This document shows positions 8,181 to 16,543 of a DNA stretch of 64,000 nt, in pieces; position 1 is the first letter of the stretch; each line of letters starts with the position of its first letter. The notes under the pieces were generated by a model, which ran no database searches, was not told the DNA's origin, and saw only the letters and a program-made list of their open reading frames with translations. A program made the translations under genes and the position numbers. This DNA is from Paragemmobacter straminiformis (GTDB lineage: Bacteria > Pseudomonadota > Alphaproteobacteria > Rhodobacterales > Rhodobacteraceae), in assembly GCF_014243445.1 (NCBI RefSeq), contig NZ_JACLQD010000003.1, forward strand, positions 186,001-250,000, written 5' to 3'.

Positions 8181-10661
8181 ATGAACGATCTGGATATTGC
8201 CGCGCCTTTGGCTGCGGCCCTTTCGGCCAAGGGCTATGAAGCCCTGACCGCTGTGCAACTTGCGGTGATCGCACCCGAAATCGCAGGGCGCGATTTGCTG
8301 GTGTCGGCCCAGACGGGCAGCGGCAAGACCGTGGCCTTTGGCCTTGCGATGGCTGCCGAGGTGTTGGGCGGCGTGGACAAGCTGCTTTACGCCGACAAGC
8401 CGCTGGCGCTGGTCGTCGCGCCGACGCGCGAGTTGGCGCAGCAGGTGCAGCGCGAATTCGAATGGCTTTACGCCGGAACGGGCGCGCTGATCGCATCCTG
8501 CGTGGGCGGGATGGATTACCGCACCGAAAAGCGGGCGCTGGACCGCGGGGCGCATATCGTCGTGGGCACGCCGGGGCGCTTGCGCGACCATATCGAGCGG
8601 CGCTCGCTTGACCTGTCGGGCGTGAAGGCCGTGGTGCTGGACGAGGCCGACGAGATGCTGGATCTGGGCTTTGCCGAGGATCTGGAATTCATCCTCGGTT
8701 CCGCAGCGGAAGAGCGGCGGACCATGATGTTTTCGGCCACGGTGCCGAAAGAGATCGAAAAGCTGGCGGCGACCTTCCAGCGCGACGCGCTGCGGATCGT
8801 GGCGCAGGGGGAATCGAAGCAGCATACCGATATCGAATACCGGGCGCTTTCGGTGCAGGCGCGCGATCGGGAACATGCGATCTTCAACGTGCTGCGTTTC
8901 TACGAGGCGCAGACCGCCATCGTCTTTTGCAAGACGCGGGTGAACGTGAACCATCTGCTTGCCCGCATGGCGAACCGTGGCTTTCAGGCCGTGGCGCTGT
9001 CGGGCGAGTTGAGCCAGACCGAACGGATGCACGCGCTTCAGGCGCTGCGCGACGGGCGGGCGCGGATTTGCATCGCCACCGACGTTGCGGCGCGGGGCAT
9101 CGACCTGCCGGGGTTGGAGCTGGTGATCCATGCGGATCTGCCCAGCAATTCCGAAACGCTGCTGCACCGGTCGGGCCGGACGGGGCGTGCGGGCAAGAAG
9201 GGCACTTCGGTGCTGATCGTGCCGCCGGCCGAGTTCAAGAAGGCGCAGCGCCTGCTGCAGGGGGCGAAGCTGGCTGCCGAATGGGGCAAGGCCCCGTCGG
9301 CGGAAGAGGTGCAGGCCAAGGATGACGTGCGCCTGCTGGAGCATCCGGCGCTGGCCGCCGATGCGGCGGACGAGACGGTGATGGTGACGCAGCTGCTTGA
9401 GCGGTTCGGACCCGAGCAGGTCGCCGCCGGTTTCGTGCGGCTGTGGCGCGAGGGGCGGTCGGCCCCCGAGGTTCTGTCGGATGCGGTGACGCCGGTTGCC
9501 AGCGCCCCGCGCGAACGCGGCGAGTTCGGGCCTTCGGTCTGGTTCTCGCTGTCGGTCGGGCATACGGGGCGGGCCGAGGCGCGTTGGCTGCTGCCCAAGG
9601 TCTGCGAGACGGGTGGCATCACCAAGGACGGGATCGGCGCGATCCGCGTGCAGCAGGAACAGACCTTCGTGCAGATCGCCGATCAGGTGGCGGGGCGCTT
9701 CCCCGCTTCGGTCGAGATCGAACCCGGTCTTGTGATGACCAAGCTTGACGGCGAGCCGTCGATGGAGCGGCCCGAGCGTCCGGCCTTTGGCGCCAAGCCC
9801 GAGCGGCGCGCGCCTGCGCCGCGTGCCGTGCGCGAGGAGCGGCCGGCACGCGAAGAGCGGCCGGTGACCGCCGAGCGGGCGGAGCGGCCGAGCTATTCGG
9901 GCAAGCCGCCGCGCGTGGTGGAAGAGGGCGCCGAGGGGTCGGGCTGGTCGCCCGCCACCGACACCGCCCCGCCGCGCGAGGCCGAGGGTGCGCGCAGCTA
10001 TGACAAAAAGCCCTATGCGCCGCGTGCGGCCTATGGCGAGAAGAAAGCCTATACGCCGCGGGCGGCCGAGGGCGAGAAGAAGCCCTATGCCCCCCGTGCG
10101 GCCTATGGCGACAAGAAGCCCTATGCCCCGCGCGATGCGGATGGCGAGAAAAAGCCCTATGCGCCGCGTGCCGCCTATGGCGACAAGAAACCCTACGCCC
10201 CGCGCGAGGGTGGTGGCTATGGCGACAAGAAGCCCTATGCGCCGCGTGCCGCAGGGGCCGAGGGCGAAACCGCAAAGCCGCGCTGGAAAGGCGAGGCGGG
10301 CAAGTCGGCGGGTTTCAAGAGCCACGGCGGGTCGCCGGACCGTCCGGCCAAGGCCGCTGGGTTCAAGACGCATGGCGACAAGCCGGCCTATGCGCCGCGT
10401 GGTGACGGGCCTGCCAAGCCGCGGGGCGAATGGGCCCCCAAGGCGGATGGCGCGAAACCCTATCGCGGCAAGTCCGAAGGTGGCGCGGATGCGCGCCCCT
10501 ACAAGGGCAAGCCGGATGGTGCCAAGCCCGAGGGCCGGACATGGGGCAGCAAGCCCGCAGGGTCGGGCGGGGCCAAGCCCTTTGCCAAGCCGAAGCCTGC
10601 CGCGCCGCGGATGGATGCCAAGGACACCTCGAAGCGGTTCGTGCCGCCGAAGAAGAAGTGA
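8181..10661 (+). CDS. DEAD-box RNA helicase with DbpA-type RNA-binding domain and repetitive basic tail
   Basis: An 826-residue ATP-dependent RNA helicase of the CsdA/DbpA kind, expected to act in ribosome assembly or RNA turnover. Helicase motifs appear in order: SAQTGSGKT (Walker A, about 42-50), PTRELAQQ, DEADEMLDLGF, SAT, ARGIDLPG and HRSGRTGRAGKKG. A DbpA RNA-binding domain follows at about 455-525 (VWFSLSVGHTGRAEARWLLP). From about 555 to the end the protein is low-complexity, Lys/Arg/Pro/Gly-rich, with near-tandem KKPYAPR repeats; such tails bind RNA and can drive phase separation. ATG 8181 has AGGAA five bases upstream. The leader back to the divergent gene is long (243 bp), as is common for cold-shock-type helicases. 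A factor-independent terminator follows. Confidence 0.93.
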   Translation: MNDLDIAAPLAAALSAKGYEALTAVQLAVIAPEIAGRDLLVSAQTGSGKTVAFGLAMAAEVLGGVDKLLYADKPLALVVAPTRELAQQVQREFEWLYAGTGALIASCVGGMDYRTEKRALDRGAHIVVGTPGRLRDHIERRSLDLSGVKAVVLDEADEMLDLGFAEDLEFILGSAAEERRTMMFSATVPKEIEKLAATFQRDALRIVAQGESKQHTDIEYRALSVQARDREHAIFNVLRFYEAQTAIVFCKTRVNVNHLLARMANRGFQAVALSGELSQTERMHALQALRDGRARICIATDVAARGIDLPGLELVIHADLPSNSETLLHRSGRTGRAGKKGTSVLIVPPAEFKKAQRLLQGAKLAAEWGKAPSAEEVQAKDDVRLLEHPALAADAADETVMVTQLLERFGPEQVAAGFVRLWREGRSAPEVLSDAVTPVASAPRERGEFGPSVWFSLSVGHTGRAEARWLLPKVCETGGITKDGIGAIRVQQEQTFVQIADQVAGRFPASVEIEPGLVMTKLDGEPSMERPERPAFGAKPERRAPAPRAVREERPAREERPVTAERAERPSYSGKPPRVVEEGAEGSGWSPATDTAPPREAEGARSYDKKPYAPRAAYGEKKAYTPRAAEGEKKPYAPRAAYGDKKPYAPRDADGEKKPYAPRAAYGDKKPYAPREGGGYGDKKPYAPRAAGAEGETAKPRWKGEAGKSAGFKSHGGSPDRPAKAAGFKTHGDKPAYAPRGDGPAKPRGEWAPKADGAKPYRGKSEGGADARPYKGKPDGAKPEGRTWGSKPAGSGGAKPFAKPKPAAPRMDAKDTSKRFVPPKKK
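9996..10251 (+). repeat. Coding tandem repeat, KKPYAPR units
   Basis: About seven imperfect repeats of a 12-13 codon unit (KKPYAPRAAYGD and variants) inside the helicase tail, residues about 606-690. The DNA copies differ at synonymous sites, so they are not freshly duplicated. The region could change length by slippage or recombination. Confidence 0.85.
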
Positions 10662-10680
10662 TCTTTCGGTTGTGAACCGG

Positions 10681-10710
10681 GGGCCGTGCAGGGAACTGCG
10701 CGGCCCTTTT
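10681..10710 (+). terminator. Rho-independent terminator of the helicase gene
   Basis: GGGCCGTGCAG (10681-10691), loop GGAA, then CTGCGCGGCCC (10696-10706) and a T run. One G-U pair in an 11-bp stem; it begins 20 bp after the helicase stop. Confidence 0.9.
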
Positions 10711-10774
10711 GCTTTGCTGCCAGCCCGATTGCCAGCCCGATCGCGCGGCTGCGCCGCATGCCTGTTGCGAAGGC

Positions 10775-10849
10775 GGGGGGCGTTGCCCCCCTGACGGTGC
10801 CGCGGGGCGGCACCTCCCCCCAGAGTATTTGGCGCAAGGATGAAGGGGG
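10775..10849. repeat. Intergenic palindrome element copy
   Basis: GGGGGGC (10775-10781), loop GTT, GCCCCCC (10785-10791), followed by CCCCCCAGAGTATTT and GCAAGGATGAA. This is the second sequence type of the dispersed family, here between the convergent helicase and cysQ genes. Confidence 0.65.
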
Positions 10850-10860
10850 TTTCGGGGCGG

Positions 10861-11631
10861 TCAGAGACGGGCGAGGAGGGCTGCGTGCAGCGCGGGGGCG
10901 GCGGCGATCAGGCCATCGGATTGCGGGTGGGGGCGGTTGAACCGCAGGGGTTCGCCCCTGGCATCCGTGACCGTCGCGCCTGCGCGCTGGCAGATGAGCG
11001 CGCCTGCGGCGATGTCCCATTCCCAGCCCTGCCGGAAGGAGAGCATCCCGTCGAAGCGGCCCTGTGCCACGAGGGCGAGGCGGTAGGCGACCGAGGCGCG
11101 GAAGGAGCGTTTCAGGTCGGGCACGCCGCCGGGCCAGAGATCGGGCCTCATGTTGGCGGCGGGGGTGAGGATGGTCGCGCCCTCGATCCCCGCGATGGTG
11201 CTGGCGGTGATCGGATCGCCGTTGAGCGTGGCAGGGCCTTGGGCGGTGGCGGCGAAAAGGCGGTTCAGCGCGGGGAGGTAGACGACCCCCGCCGTGACCT
11301 GCCCGCCCTTTGCGATGGCGATGGCGTGGCTGAAGCTGTCTTCGCCCGCGATGAAGGCGCGGGTGCCGTCGATCGGGTCGAGGATGAACTGGGAGTCGGT
11401 CGACAGGCGGGCGGGGTCGTCGGGCGTTTCCTCGGACAGCCAGCCATAGGCGGGGCGGGCGGCGCGCAGGTGCTTTTGCAGCGCGTCGTTCACGGCGATG
11501 TCGGCTTCGGTGACGGGGCCTTCGTCGCCCTTTTCCCACTGCTTCGGGCTGCGCTTCCAGTAGCGGAGCGCGATGCGGCCTGCGATGCGGGCGGCGTCGA
11601 TCAGCAGGGCAAGGTCATCAGCTTCCGGCAA
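10861..11631 (-). CDS. cysQ: 3'(2'),5'-bisphosphate nucleotidase CysQ (inositol monophosphatase family)
   Basis: A 256-residue Mg-dependent phosphatase that hydrolyses 3'-phosphoadenosine 5'-phosphate, recycling the by-product of sulfotransferases and PAPS reductase. Metal-site motifs are SEET at about 67-70, LDPIDGTRAFIAG at about 84-96 and WEWDIAAG near 200. The only in-frame start before an upstream stop is TTG at 11631, 14 nt inside the end of pmbA, so translation is probably coupled. The sulfotransferase-like genes at 37-44 kb would produce its substrate if they use PAPS. Other inositol-phosphatase-family specificities are possible. Confidence 0.88.
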   Translation of the reverse strand: MPEADDLALLIDAARIAGRIALRYWKRSPKQWEKGDEGPVTEADIAVNDALQKHLRAARPAYGWLSEETPDDPARLSTDSQFILDPIDGTRAFIAGEDSFSHAIAIAKGGQVTAGVVYLPALNRLFAATAQGPATLNGDPITASTIAGIEGATILTPAANMRPDLWPGGVPDLKRSFRASVAYRLALVAQGRFDGMLSFRQGWEWDIAAGALICQRAGATVTDARGEPLRFNRPHPQSDGLIAAAPALHAALLARL

Positions 11632-12961
11632 GGGTCATCCCGTCGATCAGGCAGGAGGGGACGCGGGTGGAGAGGTGGTCGCGGGCGTCATTGGCGGGGA
11701 CGAGGCGGAGGAGCATGTCGCGCAGGTTGCCGGCGATGGTGCATTCGTTGACGGGGTGCGCGATTTCGCCGTTCACCACCCAGAAGCCCGCCGCCCCGCG
11801 CGAGTAGTCGCCCGTGGTGGGGTTGATGGTGGAGCCGATCATCGAGGTGACGTAGAGGCCGGTTCCCATGTCGCGCAGCAACGCCTCGCGCGAGAGGGGG
11901 CCTTGGGTCAGGTCGATGTTCGAGGTCGAGGGCGAGGGCGGCGAGGAGGTGCCGCGCGTGGCGTTGGCGGTGCTTTGCATGCCCAGTTTGCGGGCGGTGC
12001 CAAGGTCGAGCGTCCAGCCCGTCAGGATGCCGTTTTCGACGATGGCGCGGCGGGCGGTGGGCAGGCCTTCGGCGTCAAAAGGGCGCGAGCCGCCGATGCG
12101 GGGGCGGTGCGGGTCTTCGATCACCGAGAGGGCGGCGGGAAGCACCTGTTGGCCGAGCGCGTCGCGGAGCCACGAGGCGCCGCGGGCGATGGCCGCGCCG
12201 TTGATGGCGGAAAGGAGATGTCCGATCAGCGAGGCGGCGACGCGTTCGTCGAAGAGGACGGGGTAGGTGCCGGTTTTCGGCTTCGTGGCCCCCGCGCGGG
12301 CAAGGGCGCGGTCGGCGGCAAGCTCTCCGATGCCGCGGGCTGCGGGCAGGTCGGATTGGTAGGTGCGCGATTCGCCGGACCAGTCGCGTTCCATCTGCGT
12401 GCCGGACCCGGTGAAGGCCACGGCGGACAGGCTGCGCGAGGTGCGGGAATAGCCGCCGGAAAAGCCGTTGGTCGCCGCGATGTGCAGGGCGCGCGCGGAA
12501 TAGCCGGCCGAGGCTTCGACCTGCGAGATGCCCGCGCGTGACAGGGCGGCGGCTTCGACGGCGCGGCAATCCTGTTCCAGAGCGGCGGCCGAGGGTTCGG
12601 GGGCGCTGTCGGCAAGGTCGAGCGCGGCAAGGTTCCAGTCGCGGGCGATTTGCGACGGGTCGGCAAGGCCGACGGTCGGGTCCTGCGGGGCCTCGCGCGC
12701 CATGGCCACGGCGCGTTCGGCCAAGGCGGCAATCGTGCGGTCCGAAAGGTCCGATGCCGAAACGCAGGCCTGACGCCCGCCCAGCAGCACGCGCAGGCCG
12801 ATTTCCACGGCCTCGGCCCGTTCCGCCTGTTCGAGCGCGCCTTGGCGCAGGTCGATCGAGAGCGAGGTTCCCGAGACGGCCATTGCATCGGCAGCCTCGG
12901 CCCCCGCTTTTTTCGCGGCGTCGAGCAGGCGGGCGGTGAGGGTTTCGAGCGATGCGGTCAT
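11618..12961 (-). CDS. pmbA: TldE/PmbA-family metalloprotease subunit
   Basis: A 447-residue member of the TldD/TldE (PmbA) family, whose heterodimer is a cytosolic protease that trims peptides such as microcin precursors. Typical stretches are IDLRQGALEQAERAEAVEIG near the N-terminus, TNGFSGGYSRT in the middle, and GDYSRGAAGFWVVNGEIAHP near the C-terminus. It lacks a TldD-type HExxxH site, as expected for the E subunit. The ATG at 12961 starts MTASLETL and excludes an Arg/Pro-rich upstream reading. The gene overlaps cysQ downstream by 14 nt; no tldD gene is in this window. Confidence 0.9.
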   Translation of the reverse strand: MTASLETLTARLLDAAKKAGAEAADAMAVSGTSLSIDLRQGALEQAERAEAVEIGLRVLLGGRQACVSASDLSDRTIAALAERAVAMAREAPQDPTVGLADPSQIARDWNLAALDLADSAPEPSAAALEQDCRAVEAAALSRAGISQVEASAGYSARALHIAATNGFSGGYSRTSRSLSAVAFTGSGTQMERDWSGESRTYQSDLPAARGIGELAADRALARAGATKPKTGTYPVLFDERVAASLIGHLLSAINGAAIARGASWLRDALGQQVLPAALSVIEDPHRPRIGGSRPFDAEGLPTARRAIVENGILTGWTLDLGTARKLGMQSTANATRGTSSPPSPSTSNIDLTQGPLSREALLRDMGTGLYVTSMIGSTINPTTGDYSRGAAGFWVVNGEIAHPVNECTIAGNLRDMLLRLVPANDARDHLSTRVPSCLIDGMTLAGS

Positions 12962-13082
12962 GGCGTTCCCTTTGGGCTGCGGGATGGAGGTAGTCCGGCC
13001 GCGCCGCCGCTGCAAGCGGCGGGTCGCAAATGGCACGGCCCCCGCGAGCGGTGCGGGGGCCGTGCCATCGGTACAGGCAGGC

Positions 13083-14630
13083 TTACTGCAGGCGCTGGCC
13101 GTTGGCGTAGAAGCCCTTGTCCTTGAATTCGAGGGTCGAGGAAAGCTCGTCCTCGCCCGTGGCATTGGCGAACATGGACAGCATCATGCGCATACCCATG
13201 ACCTGATCTTCGGGCATGAGGCCCATCGCCACCAGCTTGTCCATCAGGGTGTTGGCCCCCGTCGCCTTGAGGTCGATCTTGCCGGTGGGGGCGGGCATTC
13301 CGCCATAGGTCGTGGTGTCGGTGTTGTCGAAGGTGAAAGCCCCGTTGCCGGTGAGTTCGGCCCCCGCGAATTTGGCGCGGAGTTCCGTCACCTCGAGCGA
13401 GTTCAGCTCGCCCGGCGGGGTGGCGGTCTGGCCTGCGGCCTTCATCGCGGCGGCGTCGAAGAGGCTGGCTTTCAGCGTGGCGGTGCCTTTGGTGTCGATC
13501 ACCAGTGTCGCGGGGTCGCGCGGCAGTTGCTTGGTCGGGTCGAACATGTCCCACACCTCGTCCGAGATGGTGAAATCGACGAGCTTGGTGAGAAGCTTGA
13601 AATCGGCAGGGGTTTCGGACGCGCTGACCGGCATCAGGAAATCGAACGCGGTTTCGGCGTAGGACAGCGAGATTTGCGGGAAGGGAATGTCGGGCGAGGA
13701 CATGGTGGTGGTCACGCCCGTGGCGCTGCCGGAATAGGCGATGCGCTGGTCGTTCATGCCGAAGGACAGGGCGGCGGTGGCCCCCTTGCCCGACAGCTTG
13801 GTGTTGCCCCGCGCGTCGGTCACATCGACCTCGACGGTGGATTCGCCGGCATTGAAGCTGCCGTCGGTGGCGAAGCCCGCCTTGAGGGCGGCCGCCATGT
13901 CGGCCATCGCGGCGGCGTTCAGGATGGTGCCGTTGGTGGTGCCGGTGATGTCCTTCATGGTGAAGGCGACCGTGCCGCTGGACGGCGCGGCGGTGCCGTC
14001 GGTCGAGGGCGAGGGATCGGGGTCGGTGCCTGCAAAGGAAACGGTCAGGCTGTCGGCGGAATAGCTTGAGGAGAGCGCGTTCCTGTCGCCGTCGGGGGTG
14101 AAGATGTATTTGCCCGCCATATTGGCGAGTTCGGCCTTGGCGGTGATGTCGACCGCTTCGGTTTCCACGCCTTCGACCCCGGTCAGGGCGATGGTGACGC
14201 TGGGTCCGGTGAAGCTGTAGCTGGTTTCGGCAGTGTCGCCCGAGGCGAGGATGGTCAGGTCAGGCTGGTCGATCTGCAACGAGATGGTCGTGGGATCGCC
14301 CCCCGCCGCTTCGGGCGGAAGTGTCAGGGTCAGCGGGTAGCTGTCGGACATGGTGACCTTGACCGTGCCGTCGCCCATGTCGGCAAAGACCATTTCCCCG
14401 ATGGTGCCCGCGGCTTTCACCCCGTTCTGGTCGTAGTTGATGGCAAGGCCGGTCACGGTGAGCGTGTCGCCCTGATCGTCGACATTGCCTGCCGTCAGCG
14501 TCTGGCCGTAGCTGGCGGAGAGGTCCTGCCATGATTGCCAGACCTGCGCGGGGGTGACATCGGCGAAGGCCGGAACCTGCGCGCAAAGGGTGGCAAGGGC
14601 AGTGCTGCCCGCGAGCGACCAGAATTTCAT
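13083..14630 (-). CDS. DUF2125 exported protein
   Basis: A 515-residue protein of the DUF2125 family, common in Rhodobacterales. It starts with a signal peptide (MKFWSLAGSTALATLC, cleavage after AFA near residue 24) and is otherwise beta-rich, with many Thr/Ser/Asp and very few Cys, suggesting a periplasmic or outer-envelope protein. An acidic Pro/Ser linker lies near residues 205-220. ATG 14630 is chosen since the extra 21 upstream codons precede an obvious signal peptide. Function is unknown. It is divergent from the SDR gene, about 120 bp away. Confidence 0.85.
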   Translation of the reverse strand: MKFWSLAGSTALATLCAQVPAFADVTPAQVWQSWQDLSASYGQTLTAGNVDDQGDTLTVTGLAINYDQNGVKAAGTIGEMVFADMGDGTVKVTMSDSYPLTLTLPPEAAGGDPTTISLQIDQPDLTILASGDTAETSYSFTGPSVTIALTGVEGVETEAVDITAKAELANMAGKYIFTPDGDRNALSSSYSADSLTVSFAGTDPDPSPSTDGTAAPSSGTVAFTMKDITGTTNGTILNAAAMADMAAALKAGFATDGSFNAGESTVEVDVTDARGNTKLSGKGATAALSFGMNDQRIAYSGSATGVTTTMSSPDIPFPQISLSYAETAFDFLMPVSASETPADFKLLTKLVDFTISDEVWDMFDPTKQLPRDPATLVIDTKGTATLKASLFDAAAMKAAGQTATPPGELNSLEVTELRAKFAGAELTGNGAFTFDNTDTTTYGGMPAPTGKIDLKATGANTLMDKLVAMGLMPEDQVMGMRMMLSMFANATGEDELSSTLEFKDKGFYANGQRLQ

Positions 14631-14749
14631 GAAAACCTCGTGACCTGAAGAGAAATGCGGGGAAAGCATCCTCTTCGGAACGGGAGGGGTCAAGGGATTA
14701 CATCGGAAACGGTGTGCGGCTATTTGTAGGGAAAAGCGGAGGAGTGGGC

Positions 14750-15496
14750 ATGCAGGGCAAGGTTGTGGTGATCACCGGCGCAAGCCGTGGCATCGGTGCG
14801 GCGGCGGCGCGGGAATTTGCGGCGGCAGGGGCAAAGCTGGCGCTTCTGGCGCGCAGCGGCGGCGAGATCGCGGCTTTGGCGGACGAACTGGGGCCCGAGG
14901 CGATGGCCCTGCCCTGCGATGTGGCCGAGTGGACCTCGGTTCGCGGGGCGGTGGCGGCGGTGGTGGCGCGGTTCGGGCGCATCGACGTCATGGTGAACAA
15001 TGCCGGGGTGATCGAGCCGATCGCGCGGCTTGCTGATGCGGAAGCCGGAGATTTCGGGCGGGCGGTGGACATCAACCTGAAGGGCGTGTTCCACGGGATG
15101 AAGGCGGTCATTCCGCAGATGCGGGCGCAGGGGGCGGGGACGGTCATCACCGTTTCGTCCGGTGCGGCGGTGAACCCGCTCGAGGGTTGGGGCGGATACT
15201 GTTCGTCGAAGGCGGGGGCGCTGATGCTGACGCGGGTGGCGGATGTCGAGGAACGGCCCAACGGCCTGCGCGTGCTGGGCTTGTCGCCCGGCACGGTGGC
15301 GACCGGCATGCAGGTGACGATCCGGGCGAGCGGGGTGAATGCGGTCAGCCGTCTGGACCCTTCGGCCCATATCCCCGCCGAATGGGCGGCCAAGGCGCTG
15401 GTCTGGATGTGCGGGGCGGCGGCGGACCCGTGGCTGGGGGCCGATGTGTCGCTGCGCGAGGAGCGGGTACGGCGGGCCGTGGGGCTGATCGCGTGA
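14750..15496 (+). CDS. Short-chain dehydrogenase/reductase
   Basis: A 248-residue classical SDR, an NAD(P)-dependent oxidoreductase of unknown substrate. The cofactor glycine motif TGASRGIG is at residues 10-17, NNAG near 83-86, the catalytic Ser in VSSGAA, and the YCSSK form of YxxxK near 150. The ATG at 14750 has a GGAGGAG ribosome site about 6-11 nt upstream. It shares GTGA with the following enoyl-CoA hydratase gene, so the two are translationally coupled and may act on the same CoA- or acyl-linked substrate, as in beta-oxidation-type steps. Confidence 0.92.
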   Translation: MQGKVVVITGASRGIGAAAAREFAAAGAKLALLARSGGEIAALADELGPEAMALPCDVAEWTSVRGAVAAVVARFGRIDVMVNNAGVIEPIARLADAEAGDFGRAVDINLKGVFHGMKAVIPQMRAQGAGTVITVSSGAAVNPLEGWGGYCSSKAGALMLTRVADVEERPNGLRVLGLSPGTVATGMQVTIRASGVNAVSRLDPSAHIPAEWAAKALVWMCGAAADPWLGADVSLREERVRRAVGLIA

Positions 15497-16101
15497 TCCG
15501 CGTTCACGACGAGGGGGGCTTGGAGGGGGGCTTGCGCCTTGTGGTGCTGGACCGCGCCGACAAGGCCAATGCGCTGACGGCGGCGATGCTGGCCGATCTG
15601 GCGGCGGCGGTGGAAACGGCCGAGGGCTTTGCTGCGCTGGTGGTGACCGGAGCGGGAAAGGTGTTCTCGGCCGGTGCGGATTTGCAGGGCATGGCCGAAG
15701 GGCTTGGCGATGCGCCCGAATGGGGGCGGCTGACGGCGGCGCTGGACGGGTTTCGCGGCCTGTCGGTGGCGGCGCTGAACGGAACGCTGGCGGGGGGCGC
15801 CTTTGGCATGGCGCTGGCCTGCGATTTGCGGGTTTGCGTGCCGGGGGCCGAATTCTTCTATCCGGTGATGAAACGCGGCTACCTGCCGCAACCGTCCGAC
15901 CCGAAGCGGTTGGCCGCGCTGGTCGGCCCGTCGCGGGCGCGGATGATCCTGCTGGCGGGGGCGCGGATCGGTGCGGCCGAGGCACTGGGCTGGGGGCTTG
16001 TGGACCGCGTCGCGGATGATGCGCTGGCTGCGGCGCGGGCCTTGTGTGCCGATGCGCTGGCGGCGGGCGCGCATGGGGCGCGGATCAAGGCGCTGTTCTG
16101 A
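15493..16101 (+). CDS. Enoyl-CoA hydratase/isomerase family protein, short form
   Basis: A 202-residue crotonase-fold protein. The N-terminal core is normal: ANALTAAMLADL, then VVTGAGKVFSAGADLQGM (oxyanion hole) and LNGTLAGGAFGMALACDLRV (second oxyanion glycine region). The position of one catalytic Glu of hydratases holds residues YPVMKRGYLP rather than a clear EVxLG, and the protein stops about 50-60 residues earlier than typical members, lacking most of the C-terminal helical domain. It starts at GTG 15493, overlapping the SDR stop. Isomerase or non-hydratase activity is possible. Confidence 0.82.
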   Translation: MIRVHDEGGLEGGLRLVVLDRADKANALTAAMLADLAAAVETAEGFAALVVTGAGKVFSAGADLQGMAEGLGDAPEWGRLTAALDGFRGLSVAALNGTLAGGAFGMALACDLRVCVPGAEFFYPVMKRGYLPQPSDPKRLAALVGPSRARMILLAGARIGAAEALGWGLVDRVADDALAAARALCADALAAGAHGARIKALF

Positions 16102-16190
16102 GGGCGACCACCTTTGCCCCCGGTCGCGTCGCCGCAGCAAAGGGGGCGCGGCCGTTCCGGAACGTCGGCTTCGGGTGCCGCCCGTGCTGT

Positions 16191-16211
16191 GAGTATTTGG
16201 GCAAGGATGAA
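16191..16211. repeat. Single-arm copy of the GAGTATTTGG-CAAGGATGAA element
   Basis: The 21-bp block beginning GAGTATTTGGGCAAGGATGA sits between the convergent hydratase and HNH genes. It matches one arm of the palindrome at 23615-23676 and the copy near 10822-10844. Confidence 0.65.
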
Positions 16212-16215
16212 GCGG

Positions 16216-16506
16216 TCAGCGTTTCCGTTTCGGCACGCGGGACAGGAATTCGGGCGGGCGTCTGGCGACCCAGTTCAGAAAGGGTTCGAGGCGCGGATCG
16301 GCCCGCAGCGCCTCGGGGGTGTTGAGGGTTCGGGCCAGCTCGGCCTCGGAAATGCGGGCGTGGATTTCCTTGTGGCAGATGTGATGCAAAAGCACGGTCG
16401 GACCGCCCTTGCCACCTTTGAGCTTGGGGATCAGATGGTGCAGGCTTTGCGGCACCCCGGGCGGGATGGGGCGCAGGCAGAGCGGGCAAAGGGGTGTGTC
16501 TTGCAT
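16216..16506 (-). CDS. HNH endonuclease domain protein
   Basis: A 96-residue protein with a CPLC zinc-type pair at residues 7-10 and an HNH core HHLIPKLKGG...LLHHICHKEIH at about 24-52, followed by a basic tail ending PKRKR. It fits the small stand-alone HNH nuclease group (5-methylcytosine-restriction-like/homing nuclease fold), whose cellular role is generally unknown. The ATG at 16506 is used because it directly precedes the CPLC motif. Its start codon overlaps an ATG of the opposite-strand flavoprotein reading frame at 16505, so the two genes share a very compact divergent control region. Confidence 0.82.
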   Translation of the reverse strand: MQDTPLCPLCLRPIPPGVPQSLHHLIPKLKGGKGGPTVLLHHICHKEIHARISEAELARTLNTPEALRADPRLEPFLNWVARRPPEFLSRVPKRKR

Positions 16507-16543
16507 GGGTGACAAGAATGGCGCGGAAACGGGCGGGGGCAAG

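Noticed and set aside
9996-10251. KKPYAPR coding repeats as a CRISPR or VNTR array
   Set aside because: Units are in frame, degenerate at synonymous sites and belong to the helicase tail.
8169-10373. Long minus-strand open frame opposite the helicase
   Set aside because: Arg/Leu/Gly-rich shadow produced by third-position GC bias; no ribosome site or domain.
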